In this document: positions 1 to 7,280 of the stretch, piece after piece | How positions within the stretch are numbered: position 1 is the first letter of the stretch | How the letters are laid out: every line of letters begins with the position of its first letter | The notes under the pieces: model-generated | The model's input: only the letters and a program-made list of their open reading frames with translations | Database searches by the model: none | What the model was told of the DNA's origin: nothing | Position numbers and translations under genes: made by a program | Assembly: GCA_964408025.1 (NCBI GenBank) | Contig: CAYOXX010000033.1 | Coordinates: 1 to 28,250 of the forward strand | DNA length: 28,250 bases | Source of the DNA: CAYOXX01 sp964408025 | GTDB taxonomy: Bacteria > Acidobacteriota > DATKUA01 | Direction: 5' to 3'

Positions 1-1122
1 GTCGTAGGACGCCCCGTGGAGGACTGTGGAGCGGGCCGTGTTGATAATGAAGGGAACGGGATCGGAGCCGCCGACGCTGACGCCGACGCTGGGTGCCGGG
101 AGGGAGAAGACGGGCAAACGCGCCGCGACCCGCGAGCGGTCGATGCTCCGCTCCAGCAGGTCGGGCCGGTCGATCCGGTAGAGTTGTAGATAGGCCGCTC
201 TAAAATCTATTGTGCAGTTGAACCGCCTCAGAAAACCGGTTCCGATGACGCCCTCGATCCCGTCGGCGAAGTCGGGACTTCGGAGCAGCAGCGCCGGAAC
301 CCTCTCCACAACCAGGGTTCCGATCTCCAGGGTGTCGAGGAGGGAGTACTGCATCGCGGTGCCACCTCCCGCGAACTCGAGTCCGAACCGCTCGGCCAGG
401 CGCCGGCTGACGACGATGAAGTTGGGGCAGGCCGGATCGAGGAGGAAGCGCACGACGCGCTGCCCGTTTATCCTGATGTCGACCCCGGACAGAGAGCCGC
501 CGGGTTGGGGCAGCAGCTCGGCGGTCGTCTTCTGGAACGATTCGGGCACCTGGAACAGACTTCGGTTGCCGAGGGAGCGGAGGTGTTCGGCATGTGCGCG
601 CAGCTCCTCCATCTGCGCGTCGGAGAGGTAATCAATCTCGTCGAGCGCGACCTCGGCAGCCCTCAGGGCGGCGTCAGGAACCCCGGCGAAGAAGTGGACT
701 CGGCTCAGGGCCAGCATCGCCTCGCCGAGGAAACGCTCGGAGGGAGCCGCGCTGAGCAGGTGGGATACGGCAGCCTCGTAGCGGTTGAACCCGGCGGCGA
801 TCAAACCGAGGCCGAGGTGGGCGTCGGCGTTTTCCGGATCGACGTCGAGCGCCAGACGCAGCGCCGACTCCGCCCGCTCGGTCTCGCCCCAGTACAGCAG
901 CGCCAGCCCGTAGAGGGCCTGGGCCTCGGGATCGAGCGGCGCCACGGCGGCAGCGCTCCGCGACAGCTCGAGGGCCTCGGCAAGCCGGTCCGACTTCAGA
1001 GCCTCGACCACCCGCTCGAAGGGATCGCCTCCCTGCTGCGCGGCCAGAGGCGCCAGGGGGAGCAGCGCCGCCAGGACTATGGCTGCGCGCGACCATCTGC
1101 GACCGACCCGGATTTTTTTCAT
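1..1122 (-). CDS. Exported TPR protein with degenerate retropepsin-like (clan AA) domain, partial
   Basis: The minus frame is open from an ATG at 1122 to the window edge (374 codons), so the C-terminus is missing. Residues 1-26 form a signal peptide (MKKIRVGRRW, then a hydrophobic stretch ending LAAQ). Residues about 30-140 hold TPR-like helices with the pattern ALYGLALLYWGETERAESAL and the same spacing repeated. From about 200 a clan AA aspartyl-protease-like fold follows: the first active-site loop reads LLDPACPNFIV, the flap-side motif GVIGTGFLRRF is well kept, and a second lobe begins with INTARSTVLHG. Active members carry DTG or DSG in these loops. Here the first is D-P-A and the second N-T-A, so proteolysis is doubtful and a binding or scaffold role is possible. 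The assignment is by motif only. The protein would act in the periplasm or outside the cell. Confidence 0.75.
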   Translation of the reverse strand, partial: MKKIRVGRRWSRAAIVLAALLPLAPLAAQQGGDPFERVVEALKSDRLAEALELSRSAAAVAPLDPEAQALYGLALLYWGETERAESALRLALDVDPENADAHLGLGLIAAGFNRYEAAVSHLLSAAPSERFLGEAMLALSRVHFFAGVPDAALRAAEVALDEIDYLSDAQMEELRAHAEHLRSLGNRSLFQVPESFQKTTAELLPQPGGSLSGVDIRINGQRVVRFLLDPACPNFIVVSRRLAERFGLEFAGGGTAMQYSLLDTLEIGTLVVERVPALLLRSPDFADGIEGVIGTGFLRRFNCTIDFRAAYLQLYRIDRPDLLERSIDRSRVAARLPVFSLPAPSVGVSVGGSDPVPFIINTARSTVLHGASYD

Positions 1123-1245
1123 GATCTCAACCCGATTGGCATTGAAGAGGTTACTCTTATGCCGCGAATGAGGACATTCTATCTGTAACCGCGGCCACGA
1201 TTCGCGGTGGCAGGCGGCGGCTCTTCAACGCCTAACCGGTGCGCG

Positions 1246-1770
1246 CTATTCGTCGGCGCCGGGAGTTCCGCCACCCCTCGGCGAGACGTACCTGTTCAGC
1301 GAGATCCGGAACGCCTGCGAGGTGGCCAGGCCGAGGGGGATGATGCTCAAGACCAGTATAATCAGCTGGGCGACGAGGAATGCCGTGGTGTCGATGTTCA
1401 ACTCCTCGGTGTCGATGCCGGCGTCGGCCGGCACCATCATGATCGCCAGCAGGAGCAGCAGCGGCAGCAGGAAGACCAGCAGGCGCCAGTAGATCGACCA
1501 CCAGCACCAGGGCGAAACCGGCAGCCGGTAGCGTCGCGCCGCCTCGTGCCCGGCCGCCAACTGCAGCAGGATGAAGTATGCCGCCAGACTCGCCGGCAGG
1601 ATAAGTTCCCGCAGCAGCGCCAGCAGGCCGAGGACGTCCGCCGCCAAGCTCACCAGCAGCAGAATCGCCGTCGTCCGCAGCCAGATCGAGAGCCCCAGCA
1701 GAAGATTCTCCTTGGCGAAGAGGCTCTCGAATCCCGCCAGCCGGCGTATCGTCTCCTCGTGCTCGTGCAT
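1246..1770 (-). CDS. Small multi-pass membrane protein of unknown function
   Basis: This 174-residue protein begins MHEHEETIRRL. I chose the ATG at 1770 over an upstream in-frame ATG at 1851 because the extra 27 residues look like translated non-coding DNA. About four hydrophobic segments are visible, near residues 25-50, 58-78, 95-118 and 133-155. They are separated by short charged loops (GHEAARRYR; DAGIDTEELN). I do not recognise the family. The soluble N-terminus is acidic and histidine-bearing, and the C-terminus is short. The gene is divergent from the Lrp-type regulator and lies just upstream of, and in the same direction as, the TPR/retropepsin-like gene, about 120 bases before it, so the two may be co-transcribed. 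Confidence 0.6.
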   Translation of the reverse strand: MHEHEETIRRLAGFESLFAKENLLLGLSIWLRTTAILLLVSLAADVLGLLALLRELILPASLAAYFILLQLAAGHEAARRYRLPVSPWCWWSIYWRLLVFLLPLLLLLAIMMVPADAGIDTEELNIDTTAFLVAQLIILVLSIIPLGLATSQAFRISLNRYVSPRGGGTPGADE

Positions 1771-1935
1771 CGCGGCAACCCGGTAGATAGGCGCCAAGTT
1801 GTAACACAACCCCTGCCGGGCCCGCAAGGCGAGGCGGCAGACCGGCCGCACGCGCCGCTTTGCCGAAAAGACAGAGAGAAAGCAAGCATATCACCTTGAA
1901 ATCTGAAGAAAAATGCCCCGTTAGCCTAATAATAT

Positions 1936-1963
1936 TTGACAAACCGGCTGAATGGGCTATATG
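1936..1963 (+). promoter_or_regulatory. Sigma70-type promoter of the Lrp/gamma-lyase operon
   Basis: TTGACA at 1936-1941 is followed after 16 bases by TATATG at 1958-1963. It sits in a locally AT-rich stretch in otherwise GC-rich DNA. Transcription would start near 1970, leaving a leader of about 15 bases with a G-rich Shine-Dalgarno site before the ATG at 1985. This also rules against the in-frame ATG at 1952, which lies inside the promoter. A short inverted pair, TAGCC at 1922 and GGCTA at 1955, brackets the -35 element and could be part of an autoregulatory site; that last point is speculation. Confidence 0.65.
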
Positions 1964-1984
1964 GTTGTCGGCGAGGGGGGCATC

Positions 1985-2554
1985 ATGGACAAGATAGACG
2001 TAGAGATCCTGCGGGGGCTGCAGGAGAACGGCCGCATCACCAACAGCGAGCTGGCTAAAGGTGTCGGCCTCAGCGCGCCCTCGGTGCTGGAGCGGGTGCG
2101 TAAGCTTGAGGATTCCGGCGTCATCGTCCGCTACACGACGCTGGTGGACCCGAAGAAGGTCGGACGGGGTACCACCTGCTTCGTCGCCGTAAGCCTTTCG
2201 CTGCACCAGCTGCGGAGCATCAAGGCCTTCCAGAGCCGTATCGAGGAGATCCCCGAGGTGATGGAGTGCCACCACATCACTGGCGAGGAGGACTTCCTGC
2301 TGCGTGTGGTGGTCAGGGACATGCAGCATTACGAGGAGCTGCTGCTCAGCCGCCTGACCAATATCCCCGGGCTCAGCCGGCTGAAGACGATGGTGGTGCT
2401 CTCGCCGCTGAAGATGGAAACCAGACTCGATGTCGACGCCTCGGTAGTCAATACAGAAACCAACAATCGCGGACGCGGCCGCAACTCGAAGCGCGGCGCC
2501 AGGGGCGTCCAAGGCCCGCGAGCGTCGCGTGGCGGCGAGGCCACAGAGGGTTAG
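1985..2554 (+). CDS. Lrp/AsnC-family transcriptional regulator with basic C-terminal tail
   Basis: The protein has 190 residues. An N-terminal winged helix-turn-helix (about 1-60: KIDVEILRGLQENGRITNSE, then LSAPSVLERVRKLEDSGVI) is followed by an AsnC/RAM ligand-binding domain (about 65-145), including the EVMECHHITGEEDFLLRVVV strand pair typical of the family. Lrp proteins usually end near residue 150. This one continues for about 40 residues rich in Arg, Gly, Ser and Asn, a low-complexity basic tail that could add DNA affinity. The start at 1985 fits the promoter and a GAGGGGGG ribosome site. The gene leads a same-strand series (PLP enzyme, homoserine dehydrogenase, aldehyde dehydrogenase) and is likely the local amino-acid-responsive regulator. 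The family call is firm; its ligand is unknown. Confidence 0.9.
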   Translation: MDKIDVEILRGLQENGRITNSELAKGVGLSAPSVLERVRKLEDSGVIVRYTTLVDPKKVGRGTTCFVAVSLSLHQLRSIKAFQSRIEEIPEVMECHHITGEEDFLLRVVVRDMQHYEELLLSRLTNIPGLSRLKTMVVLSPLKMETRLDVDASVVNTETNNRGRGRNSKRGARGVQGPRASRGGEATEG

Positions 2555-2613
2555 CGAACCAACGCGGTCCCGGCGTTTGCCGGGGCTGCTGAGTACGAGG
2601 AGGAGGATTGGAG

Positions 2614-3996
2614 ATGAGCGACGGCATCACCTACAGCGCGGGTGTGCAGCGCTACGTCGACAAGGCTCAGCGCCTGATGGAGGAGCAGGAGGCCTATCGC
2701 CGGGAGATGCGTACCATGAAGTTCGATACGATTGCCGTGCACGGTCTCTACTCGGTGCAGGAGGCGCTGAGCAGGAACCAGGGCGCGGTGATCGAGCCGC
2801 TGTTCCTGAGCGCCTCGGAAGGGTACCACGACGCGGACGAGCTGGAGGCCGCCCTGGCCTACCTGGTGCCGGGCTGGGTCTACAGCCGCATCCACAACCC
2901 GACCGTCCACTACCTGGAGGCGACGCTGGCCCTGATGGACGGCTACGGCTGCGACTGCGAGACCTCGGCGCTCGCCACCTCCTCCGGGCTGGCGGCGATC
3001 TTCATGGCCACCGATCCCTTCCTTGTGCGGCGCTCGCCGGGCGAGCGCCCCAACTTCGTCTCCGCGGCGCAGTGCTACGGCGGCACCTTCCAGCAGTTCA
3101 GCGTGCGGCGGATGGGGGAGCAGCAGATCGAGGTGCACTGGGTGGTCAACTCCCACGACACCGACGAGTGGGCCGCGATGATCGACGGCAACACCCGCTT
3201 CCTCTACGGCGAGATGCCCAGCAATCCGGGGCAGGCGGCCTTCGACATCGCCGCCGTCGCCGAGCTGGCCCACAGCCACTCGATCCCGCTGCTCGTCGAC
3301 GCGACCGTCGCCACACCGGCGCTGATGCGGCCGCTCGAGCACGGCGCCGACATCGTCATCCATTCTTCGACGAAGTCGATGACCATGAGCGGCTATGGCA
3401 TCGGCGGGGCGCTCATCAGCCGCAAGAACCTGACCACAAATATCGACAACGCGCAGATGGCCGAGGACTTCGCCGTCTACTGCAAGCAGCTTCCGTTCCG
3501 CGACTACGGCCCCTGCATCTCGCCGGTCAACGCCGCCTTCACGCTGGCCGAGATCAAGACGCTGCGCAGCAAGATGGCGATGGTCAGCCGCAACACCCAG
3601 ACGGTGGCGGAGTTCCTCGAAACGCACCCGATGGTCGAGCGGGTTGACTACCTCGGCCTGCCCAACCACCCGCTACACCGCCTGGCGAAGCGCTACATGA
3701 AGCTGGTCGACTCCGACGAGCACCTCTTCGGCCACCTGATGAGTTTCAACGTCCGAGGCGGTACGCAGGCGACCCGCGACGTATTCGACCGCTTCCGCCG
3801 CATATTCCTGGCCACCGATCTGGGCCGCATAAAGTCGGTGGCCACCATCCCGGCCATCTCGACCCACCAGCAGCAGGGCGAGGAGGGCCGCGAGATGGCC
3901 GGCATCCCGCCCAACCAGATCCGGCTCTGCGTCGGCGGCGAGCACCCCAACGACGTGATCGCCGACCTGGACCAGGCGCTCAACTCGGTGCGCTAG
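2614..3996 (+). CDS. PLP-dependent gamma-lyase/synthase of the Cys/Met metabolism family
   Basis: This 461-residue fold-type I PLP enzyme is related to cystathionine gamma-synthase, O-acetylhomoserine sulfhydrylase and methionine gamma-lyase. The cofactor residues are present: Y90-S-R92 (phosphate contact from the neighbouring subunit), Y155 stacking on PLP, D229, and the Schiff-base lysine K254 in SSTKSMT. Position 157 is Gly (YGGTF), where methionine gamma-lyases carry Cys, so methionine is an unlikely substrate. It is longer than the usual ~400 residues because of an N-terminal helical extension of about 35 residues. The ATG at 2614 follows an AGGAGG site with good spacing; an in-frame TTG six bases upstream is less likely. 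It lies 59 bases after the regulator and 16 before homoserine dehydrogenase, which suggests a homoserine-releasing gamma-lyase. A sulfhydrylase role remains possible. Confidence 0.85.
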   Translation: MSDGITYSAGVQRYVDKAQRLMEEQEAYRREMRTMKFDTIAVHGLYSVQEALSRNQGAVIEPLFLSASEGYHDADELEAALAYLVPGWVYSRIHNPTVHYLEATLALMDGYGCDCETSALATSSGLAAIFMATDPFLVRRSPGERPNFVSAAQCYGGTFQQFSVRRMGEQQIEVHWVVNSHDTDEWAAMIDGNTRFLYGEMPSNPGQAAFDIAAVAELAHSHSIPLLVDATVATPALMRPLEHGADIVIHSSTKSMTMSGYGIGGALISRKNLTTNIDNAQMAEDFAVYCKQLPFRDYGPCISPVNAAFTLAEIKTLRSKMAMVSRNTQTVAEFLETHPMVERVDYLGLPNHPLHRLAKRYMKLVDSDEHLFGHLMSFNVRGGTQATRDVFDRFRRIFLATDLGRIKSVATIPAISTHQQQGEEGREMAGIPPNQIRLCVGGEHPNDVIADLDQALNSVR

Positions 3997-4012
3997 GGAT
4001 GAGGAGATGAAG

Positions 4013-5044
4013 ATGAAGCTGGCACTGCTGGGCTTCGGCAACGTCGGCCAGGGCCTGGCCAAGATACTGGTCGAGAAGCGCGAACACCTGAGAGAGAGGT
4101 ACGGCTTCGAGTACGCCGTCGTCGGAATCTACGATATCAGTTTAGGCGGCGTCTGCCTGCCGGCTGGGGAGATAGATCTCGAAAGGCTGCTGGAGATCGT
4201 GCGGGGAGGCGGCCTCATCTCAGACTACGAGGGCGCCGACCCCGACCTCGACTCTCTCGGCCTCATCGAGAAGAGCGGCGCCGACGTCCTGATCGAGATG
4301 ACCTACACCGACCTCGAGACCGGGCAGCCGGCTGTAGGCCACTGCCGGGAGGCGCTCGGCCGCGGCATGCACGTCGCCACCTCCAACAAGGGGCCGGCGG
4401 CGCTGGCGATGAAGGATCTTTCGAGGCTCGCTGCGGAGAACAACTGCCGCTTCCGCATCGAGGGCACCGTCATGAGCGGTACCCCGGTGATCAACCTGGC
4501 GGTGCGCAACCTCGCCGGCTGTGAAATCTCGGCGTTCAAGGGCATCCTCAACGGCACCACCAACTACATCCTCACCAGGATGGAAGAGGGGATGACCTAC
4601 GATGCCGCCCTGGAGAAGGCGCAGGAACTCGGCTACGCCGAGGCCGACCCCACGGGCGACGTCGAGGGCTGGGACGCGCTGGCCAAGGGAGTGATCCTCG
4701 CCGACCTGCTGATGGATAAGGAGTTCAAGATAAAGGAAGTCCCGCGCAAGGGGATTTCCCACCTCACTCCTGAAGACATCGAGCAGGCAGGGCGGGAGAA
4801 GAAGCGCTGGAAGCTGCTGGTCGAGGGTCGGAAGGATGGCGATCGGGTGACCCTCAAGGTCGAGCCCGTGAAGGTCGAGCTCACCGACCCGCTCGCCTCG
4901 GTCGGCGGCGCCACCAACGCCATCACCTTCGAGACCGATCTGCTCGGCCCGGTGACCGTGGTCGGCGCCGGGGCCGGGCGTGTCGAGACCGGCTTCGCGC
5001 TCCTGGCCGACCTGCTCTGGATCCACGAGGAAACTGCGGGCTAG
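4013..5044 (+). CDS. hom: Homoserine dehydrogenase without ACT domain
   Basis: This NAD(P)-dependent enzyme interconverts L-homoserine and L-aspartate 4-semialdehyde. The Rossmann motif LGFGNVGQGL lies at the N-terminus, the conserved block ILNGTTNYILTRM in the centre, and the active-site segment EGWDALAK supplies D221 and the catalytic lysine K225. At 343 residues it ends after the catalytic domain and lacks the C-terminal ACT regulatory domain of many biosynthetic forms, so threonine feedback is not expected. ATG codons occur at 4007 and 4013; the second has proper spacing from GAGGAG, so it is preferred. No thrB, thrC or aspartokinase is nearby. Instead it is sandwiched between a gamma-lyase-like enzyme and an aldehyde dehydrogenase, which favours the oxidative, catabolic direction. 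That direction is inference; the enzyme family is clear. Confidence 0.9.
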   Translation: MKLALLGFGNVGQGLAKILVEKREHLRERYGFEYAVVGIYDISLGGVCLPAGEIDLERLLEIVRGGGLISDYEGADPDLDSLGLIEKSGADVLIEMTYTDLETGQPAVGHCREALGRGMHVATSNKGPAALAMKDLSRLAAENNCRFRIEGTVMSGTPVINLAVRNLAGCEISAFKGILNGTTNYILTRMEEGMTYDAALEKAQELGYAEADPTGDVEGWDALAKGVILADLLMDKEFKIKEVPRKGISHLTPEDIEQAGREKKRWKLLVEGRKDGDRVTLKVEPVKVELTDPLASVGGATNAITFETDLLGPVTVVGAGAGRVETGFALLADLLWIHEETAG

Positions 5045-5221
5045 AACCTCGGCCGGTCCGTAGCTCAACTGTGCGTAGCCGTGCCGGTTTCTCGGTTGGT
5101 AGATGCTCTAGAAAAGGGCTTAGAACGAAGTATCGTGACTTCCCGTAACCTATTGATATTGTGCGTGATATCTCCAATGCAGGATACTCGGTCTGAACCT
5201 CTTTTCGATCAACACAAGGAG

Positions 5222-5264
5222 CGTGGACATTCTTGTCCACGATTGGCCGACAGGAATGTCGGCC
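5222..5264. repeat. Pair of perfect palindromes (REP-like doublet)
   Basis: Two hairpins stand three bases apart. The first pairs 5222-5229 with 5234-5241 (loop TTCT); the second pairs 5245-5252 with 5257-5264 (loop GGAA). Their cores are nearly inverted copies of one another: GACATTCTTGTC, and GACATTCCTGTC when read on the other strand. A third degenerate arm, GTCAAGAATGTCGG, occurs at 5327-5340. They fill the 333-base gap before the aldehyde dehydrogenase, which otherwise shows no convincing gene. The form matches dispersed REP-type intergenic repeats. They could damp transcription or stabilise mRNA between the two genes. The doublet lacks a T-run, so it is not a standard terminator. Confidence 0.75.
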
Positions 5265-5377
5265 CTCATGCTATGGAATTGATGTTTTCGCTGTCGGCTT
5301 TCGCAACAGGCCACTTTTACCGTATCGTCAAGAATGTCGGCTCTGCTTCATAGAACAGTTTTTCCAGGGAGGAAACG

Positions 5378-6790
5378 ATGAAGATGCTGCTTGGCGGTTC
5401 CTGGGTGGACCGCGACGACAAGATCGACGTCTGCAACCCCTACGACGGCTCAGTCGTCGACACCGTCCCGGCCGCCAGCGAGGAAGATGTTAAAGGAGCC
5501 ATCGCTGCTGCCGTCGAGGGTTTCGAGTTGTACAAGCGCTACCCGGCCCACGAGAGGATGGCCATCCTGCGCAAAGCTGCGAGCCTGATCGAGGAGCGGC
5601 ACGAGGAGTTCGCCCGCACCATCGCCAGCGAGGGCTCGAAAACGATCCGCGAGGCCCGCGGCGAGGTGAGCCGCTGCATAAACACCCTCACCGTGTCCGC
5701 CGAGGAGGCGCGGCGCATCTCCGGTGAGACCCTCCCATTCGACAGCTTCCCGACCGGGGTTAACCGCAAGGGATTCTACTACCGCTTCCCGATTGGCGTC
5801 ATCGCCGCCATCACGCCGTTCAACGATCCGCTAAACCTGGTGGCCCACAAGCTCGGCCCGGCCTTCGCCGCCGGTAACGCCGTAGTGCTGAAGCCGGCGA
5901 CAGTGACGCCGCTGAGCGCGCTCAAGCTGGCCGAAGTGTTGCTCGAGGCGGGCCTGCCGCCGCTGGCACTGCAGGCGATCACAGGCTGGGGCGACAAGAT
6001 CGGCGACGCGCTGGTATCTGACGAGCGGATCAGGATGGTCTCCTTCACCGGCGGCGTCGAGGCCGGTAAGCGGATCGCTTCCAAGGCCGGACTGAAGAAG
6101 ATCGGCATGGAGCTGGGCTCAAACTCGCCCGTGATCGTCATGGACGATGCCGACATCGTGGCCGCCGTCGAGGGCTGTGTCTCCGGCGCCTTCTGGGCCG
6201 TGGGCCAGAACTGCATCGGCGTCCAGCGGCTGCTGGTGCACTCCGCAGTCTACGACGAGTTCCGCGAGAAATTCGTAGCCCGCACCGAGGAGTACAAGGT
6301 TGGCCCGCAGCTCGACGAGGAGACCGATATGGGGCCGATGATCACCGAGTCCGAGGCGATCAGGGTCGAGGAGTGGATCGAGGAGGCGGTCGGCGCCGGC
6401 GCAGTCCTGCTCACCGGCGGCGAGCGCCACTACACCCGCGTGCGGCCGACCGTGATGGAGAAGATGCCGGCCGGTGTCCACCTCGACTACGACGAGGTGT
6501 TCGGCCCCGTGGTCAGCCTCTACAGGATCGAGACGCTCGAGGAGGCGATCGAGAAGGCCAACTCCGTCGACTACGGCCTCCACGCAGCCATCTTCACCAC
6601 CAACGTCAACCGCGCGCTGAAGGCCGCCTACGAGCTCGACTGCGGCGGAGTGATCATCAACGACTCTACCGACTACCGCCTCGACGACATGCCGTTCGGC
6701 GGCGTCAAGCTCTCCGGACTCGGCCGCGAGGGAATAAAATTCGCACTACTGGAGATGACAGAACCGAAGGTGATCTGCTTCACGATGTAG
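5378..6790 (+). CDS. NAD(P)-dependent aldehyde dehydrogenase (ALDH superfamily)
   Basis: This 470-residue enzyme should oxidise an aldehyde to the acid in the cytoplasm. The order is standard: an N-terminal NAD domain with PFNDPLNLVAHKLGPAFAAG and VLKPA, the SFTGG turn, the general-base glutamate in MELGSNSP, the catalytic cysteine in GQNCIGVQR, and the C-terminal EVFGPVVSLYR and PFGGVKLSGLGREG blocks. ELGSN in place of the common ELGGN is a subfamily feature. The ATG at 5378 follows AGGGAGG. The gap to homoserine dehydrogenase is 333 bases and holds palindromes, so the gene may be a distal operon member or have its own promoter. In context, aspartate semialdehyde made by the upstream enzyme is a natural candidate substrate. 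Lactaldehyde, succinate semialdehyde or another aldehyde cannot be excluded. Confidence 0.88.
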   Translation: MKMLLGGSWVDRDDKIDVCNPYDGSVVDTVPAASEEDVKGAIAAAVEGFELYKRYPAHERMAILRKAASLIEERHEEFARTIASEGSKTIREARGEVSRCINTLTVSAEEARRISGETLPFDSFPTGVNRKGFYYRFPIGVIAAITPFNDPLNLVAHKLGPAFAAGNAVVLKPATVTPLSALKLAEVLLEAGLPPLALQAITGWGDKIGDALVSDERIRMVSFTGGVEAGKRIASKAGLKKIGMELGSNSPVIVMDDADIVAAVEGCVSGAFWAVGQNCIGVQRLLVHSAVYDEFREKFVARTEEYKVGPQLDEETDMGPMITESEAIRVEEWIEEAVGAGAVLLTGGERHYTRVRPTVMEKMPAGVHLDYDEVFGPVVSLYRIETLEEAIEKANSVDYGLHAAIFTTNVNRALKAAYELDCGGVIINDSTDYRLDDMPFGGVKLSGLGREGIKFALLEMTEPKVICFTM

Positions 6791-6816
6791 GCCGCGCGCG
6801 CAGCGTGGAGTGTCTA

Positions 6817-7044
6817 GTGTGTTTGCCCCTTTATAAAGAGATAGCAGGATTCCTGGAAGCCAATCCTGAGTACAAGACTTGGAAAGGTTTTCCCAGCGAG
6901 TTGAGCGACCGGATCGCCAGGGTTGATCCTGAGACTATTCTCGATCTGGCGTTCAAGCTGTGGGCAAGGGGAGAACAGAGGTTCCTATGGGCAGCTTGCG
7001 CAGCCATTAAGTATCATCCGACTGCGTTCAAACTCATTCGCTGA
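6817..7044 (+). CDS. Small hypothetical protein
   Basis: A 75-residue frame starts at GTG 6817 with a GGAG site six to seven bases before it, and begins 26 bases after the aldehyde dehydrogenase stop. The sequence has a plausible protein composition: KTWKGFPSELSDRIARVD, then helical segments rich in Trp, Ala and Arg (LAFKLWARGEQRFLWAACAA). I do not recognise a family. It could be a genuine small operon partner, or the end of an older gene whose start is lost. No alternative ATG lies in frame within this stretch. Confidence 0.4.
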   Translation: MCLPLYKEIAGFLEANPEYKTWKGFPSELSDRIARVDPETILDLAFKLWARGEQRFLWAACAAIKYHPTAFKLIR

Positions 7045-7085
7045 CGCGAGCTCGAGCGGATGCTGGGCTCTGTAACAAAGTAAAA

Positions 7086-7152
7086 GACCCCTGGCTGTCC
7101 TCGCATGAGACTCGGCTAAAGGCCGCTTCAACAGATTAGGAAGCCCGGGGTC
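7086..7152. other. Long imperfect inverted repeat with nested hairpin
   Basis: GACCCC, GGCT and TCCT at 7086-7101 pair with AGGA, AGCC and GGGGTC at 7138-7152, giving 14 base pairs with one bulged base (7097) and one mismatch (7092/7146). The 36-base loop contains a second small stem, CGGC at 7113-7116 with GCCG at 7122-7125. It could end transcription of the aldehyde dehydrogenase operon, although no T-run follows, or be a mobile-element end. It lies at the point where GC content falls. Confidence 0.5.
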
Positions 7153-7168
7153 CTACAGATATAGTATG

Positions 7169-7191
7169 CCTCAAGTATAATACTTGAGAGG
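7169..7191. other. AT-rich palindrome (possible operator or terminator)
   Basis: CCTCAAGTA at 7169-7177 faces TACTTGAG at 7181-7188 across a three-base loop, with the last GG pair offset by one base. It lies about 90 bases past the 3' end of the minus-strand aminotransferase. Its role is not clear from sequence. Confidence 0.4.
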
Positions 7192-7280
7192 TATCGATGG
7201 AAGTCTGACCCAGAGGTCGGTTCCAAAGATACCCCGCTCCTTAATATTCTTGACAAGCGTTTTCATGGAAGTCTCAATCA

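Noticed and set aside
1232..2512. Long minus-strand open frame across the membrane-protein and Lrp genes
   Set aside because: Its composition is low-complexity Ala/Gly/Arg/His, it joins two genes of opposite direction, and it has no ribosome site. It is a GC-driven shadow.
2614..3996. Methionine gamma-lyase call for the PLP enzyme
   Set aside because: The position of the characteristic active-site Cys is Gly157, so only the broader family is supported.
5081..5353. 90-codon frame in the gap before the aldehyde dehydrogenase
   Set aside because: Much of it is translation of the palindromic repeats (RGHSCPRLADRNVG), a common artefact; it has no ribosome site.
7092..7115. Weak resemblance to the tRNA-Asn 3' end as left island boundary
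   Set aside because: Alignment needs several gaps and mismatches and is no better than chance.
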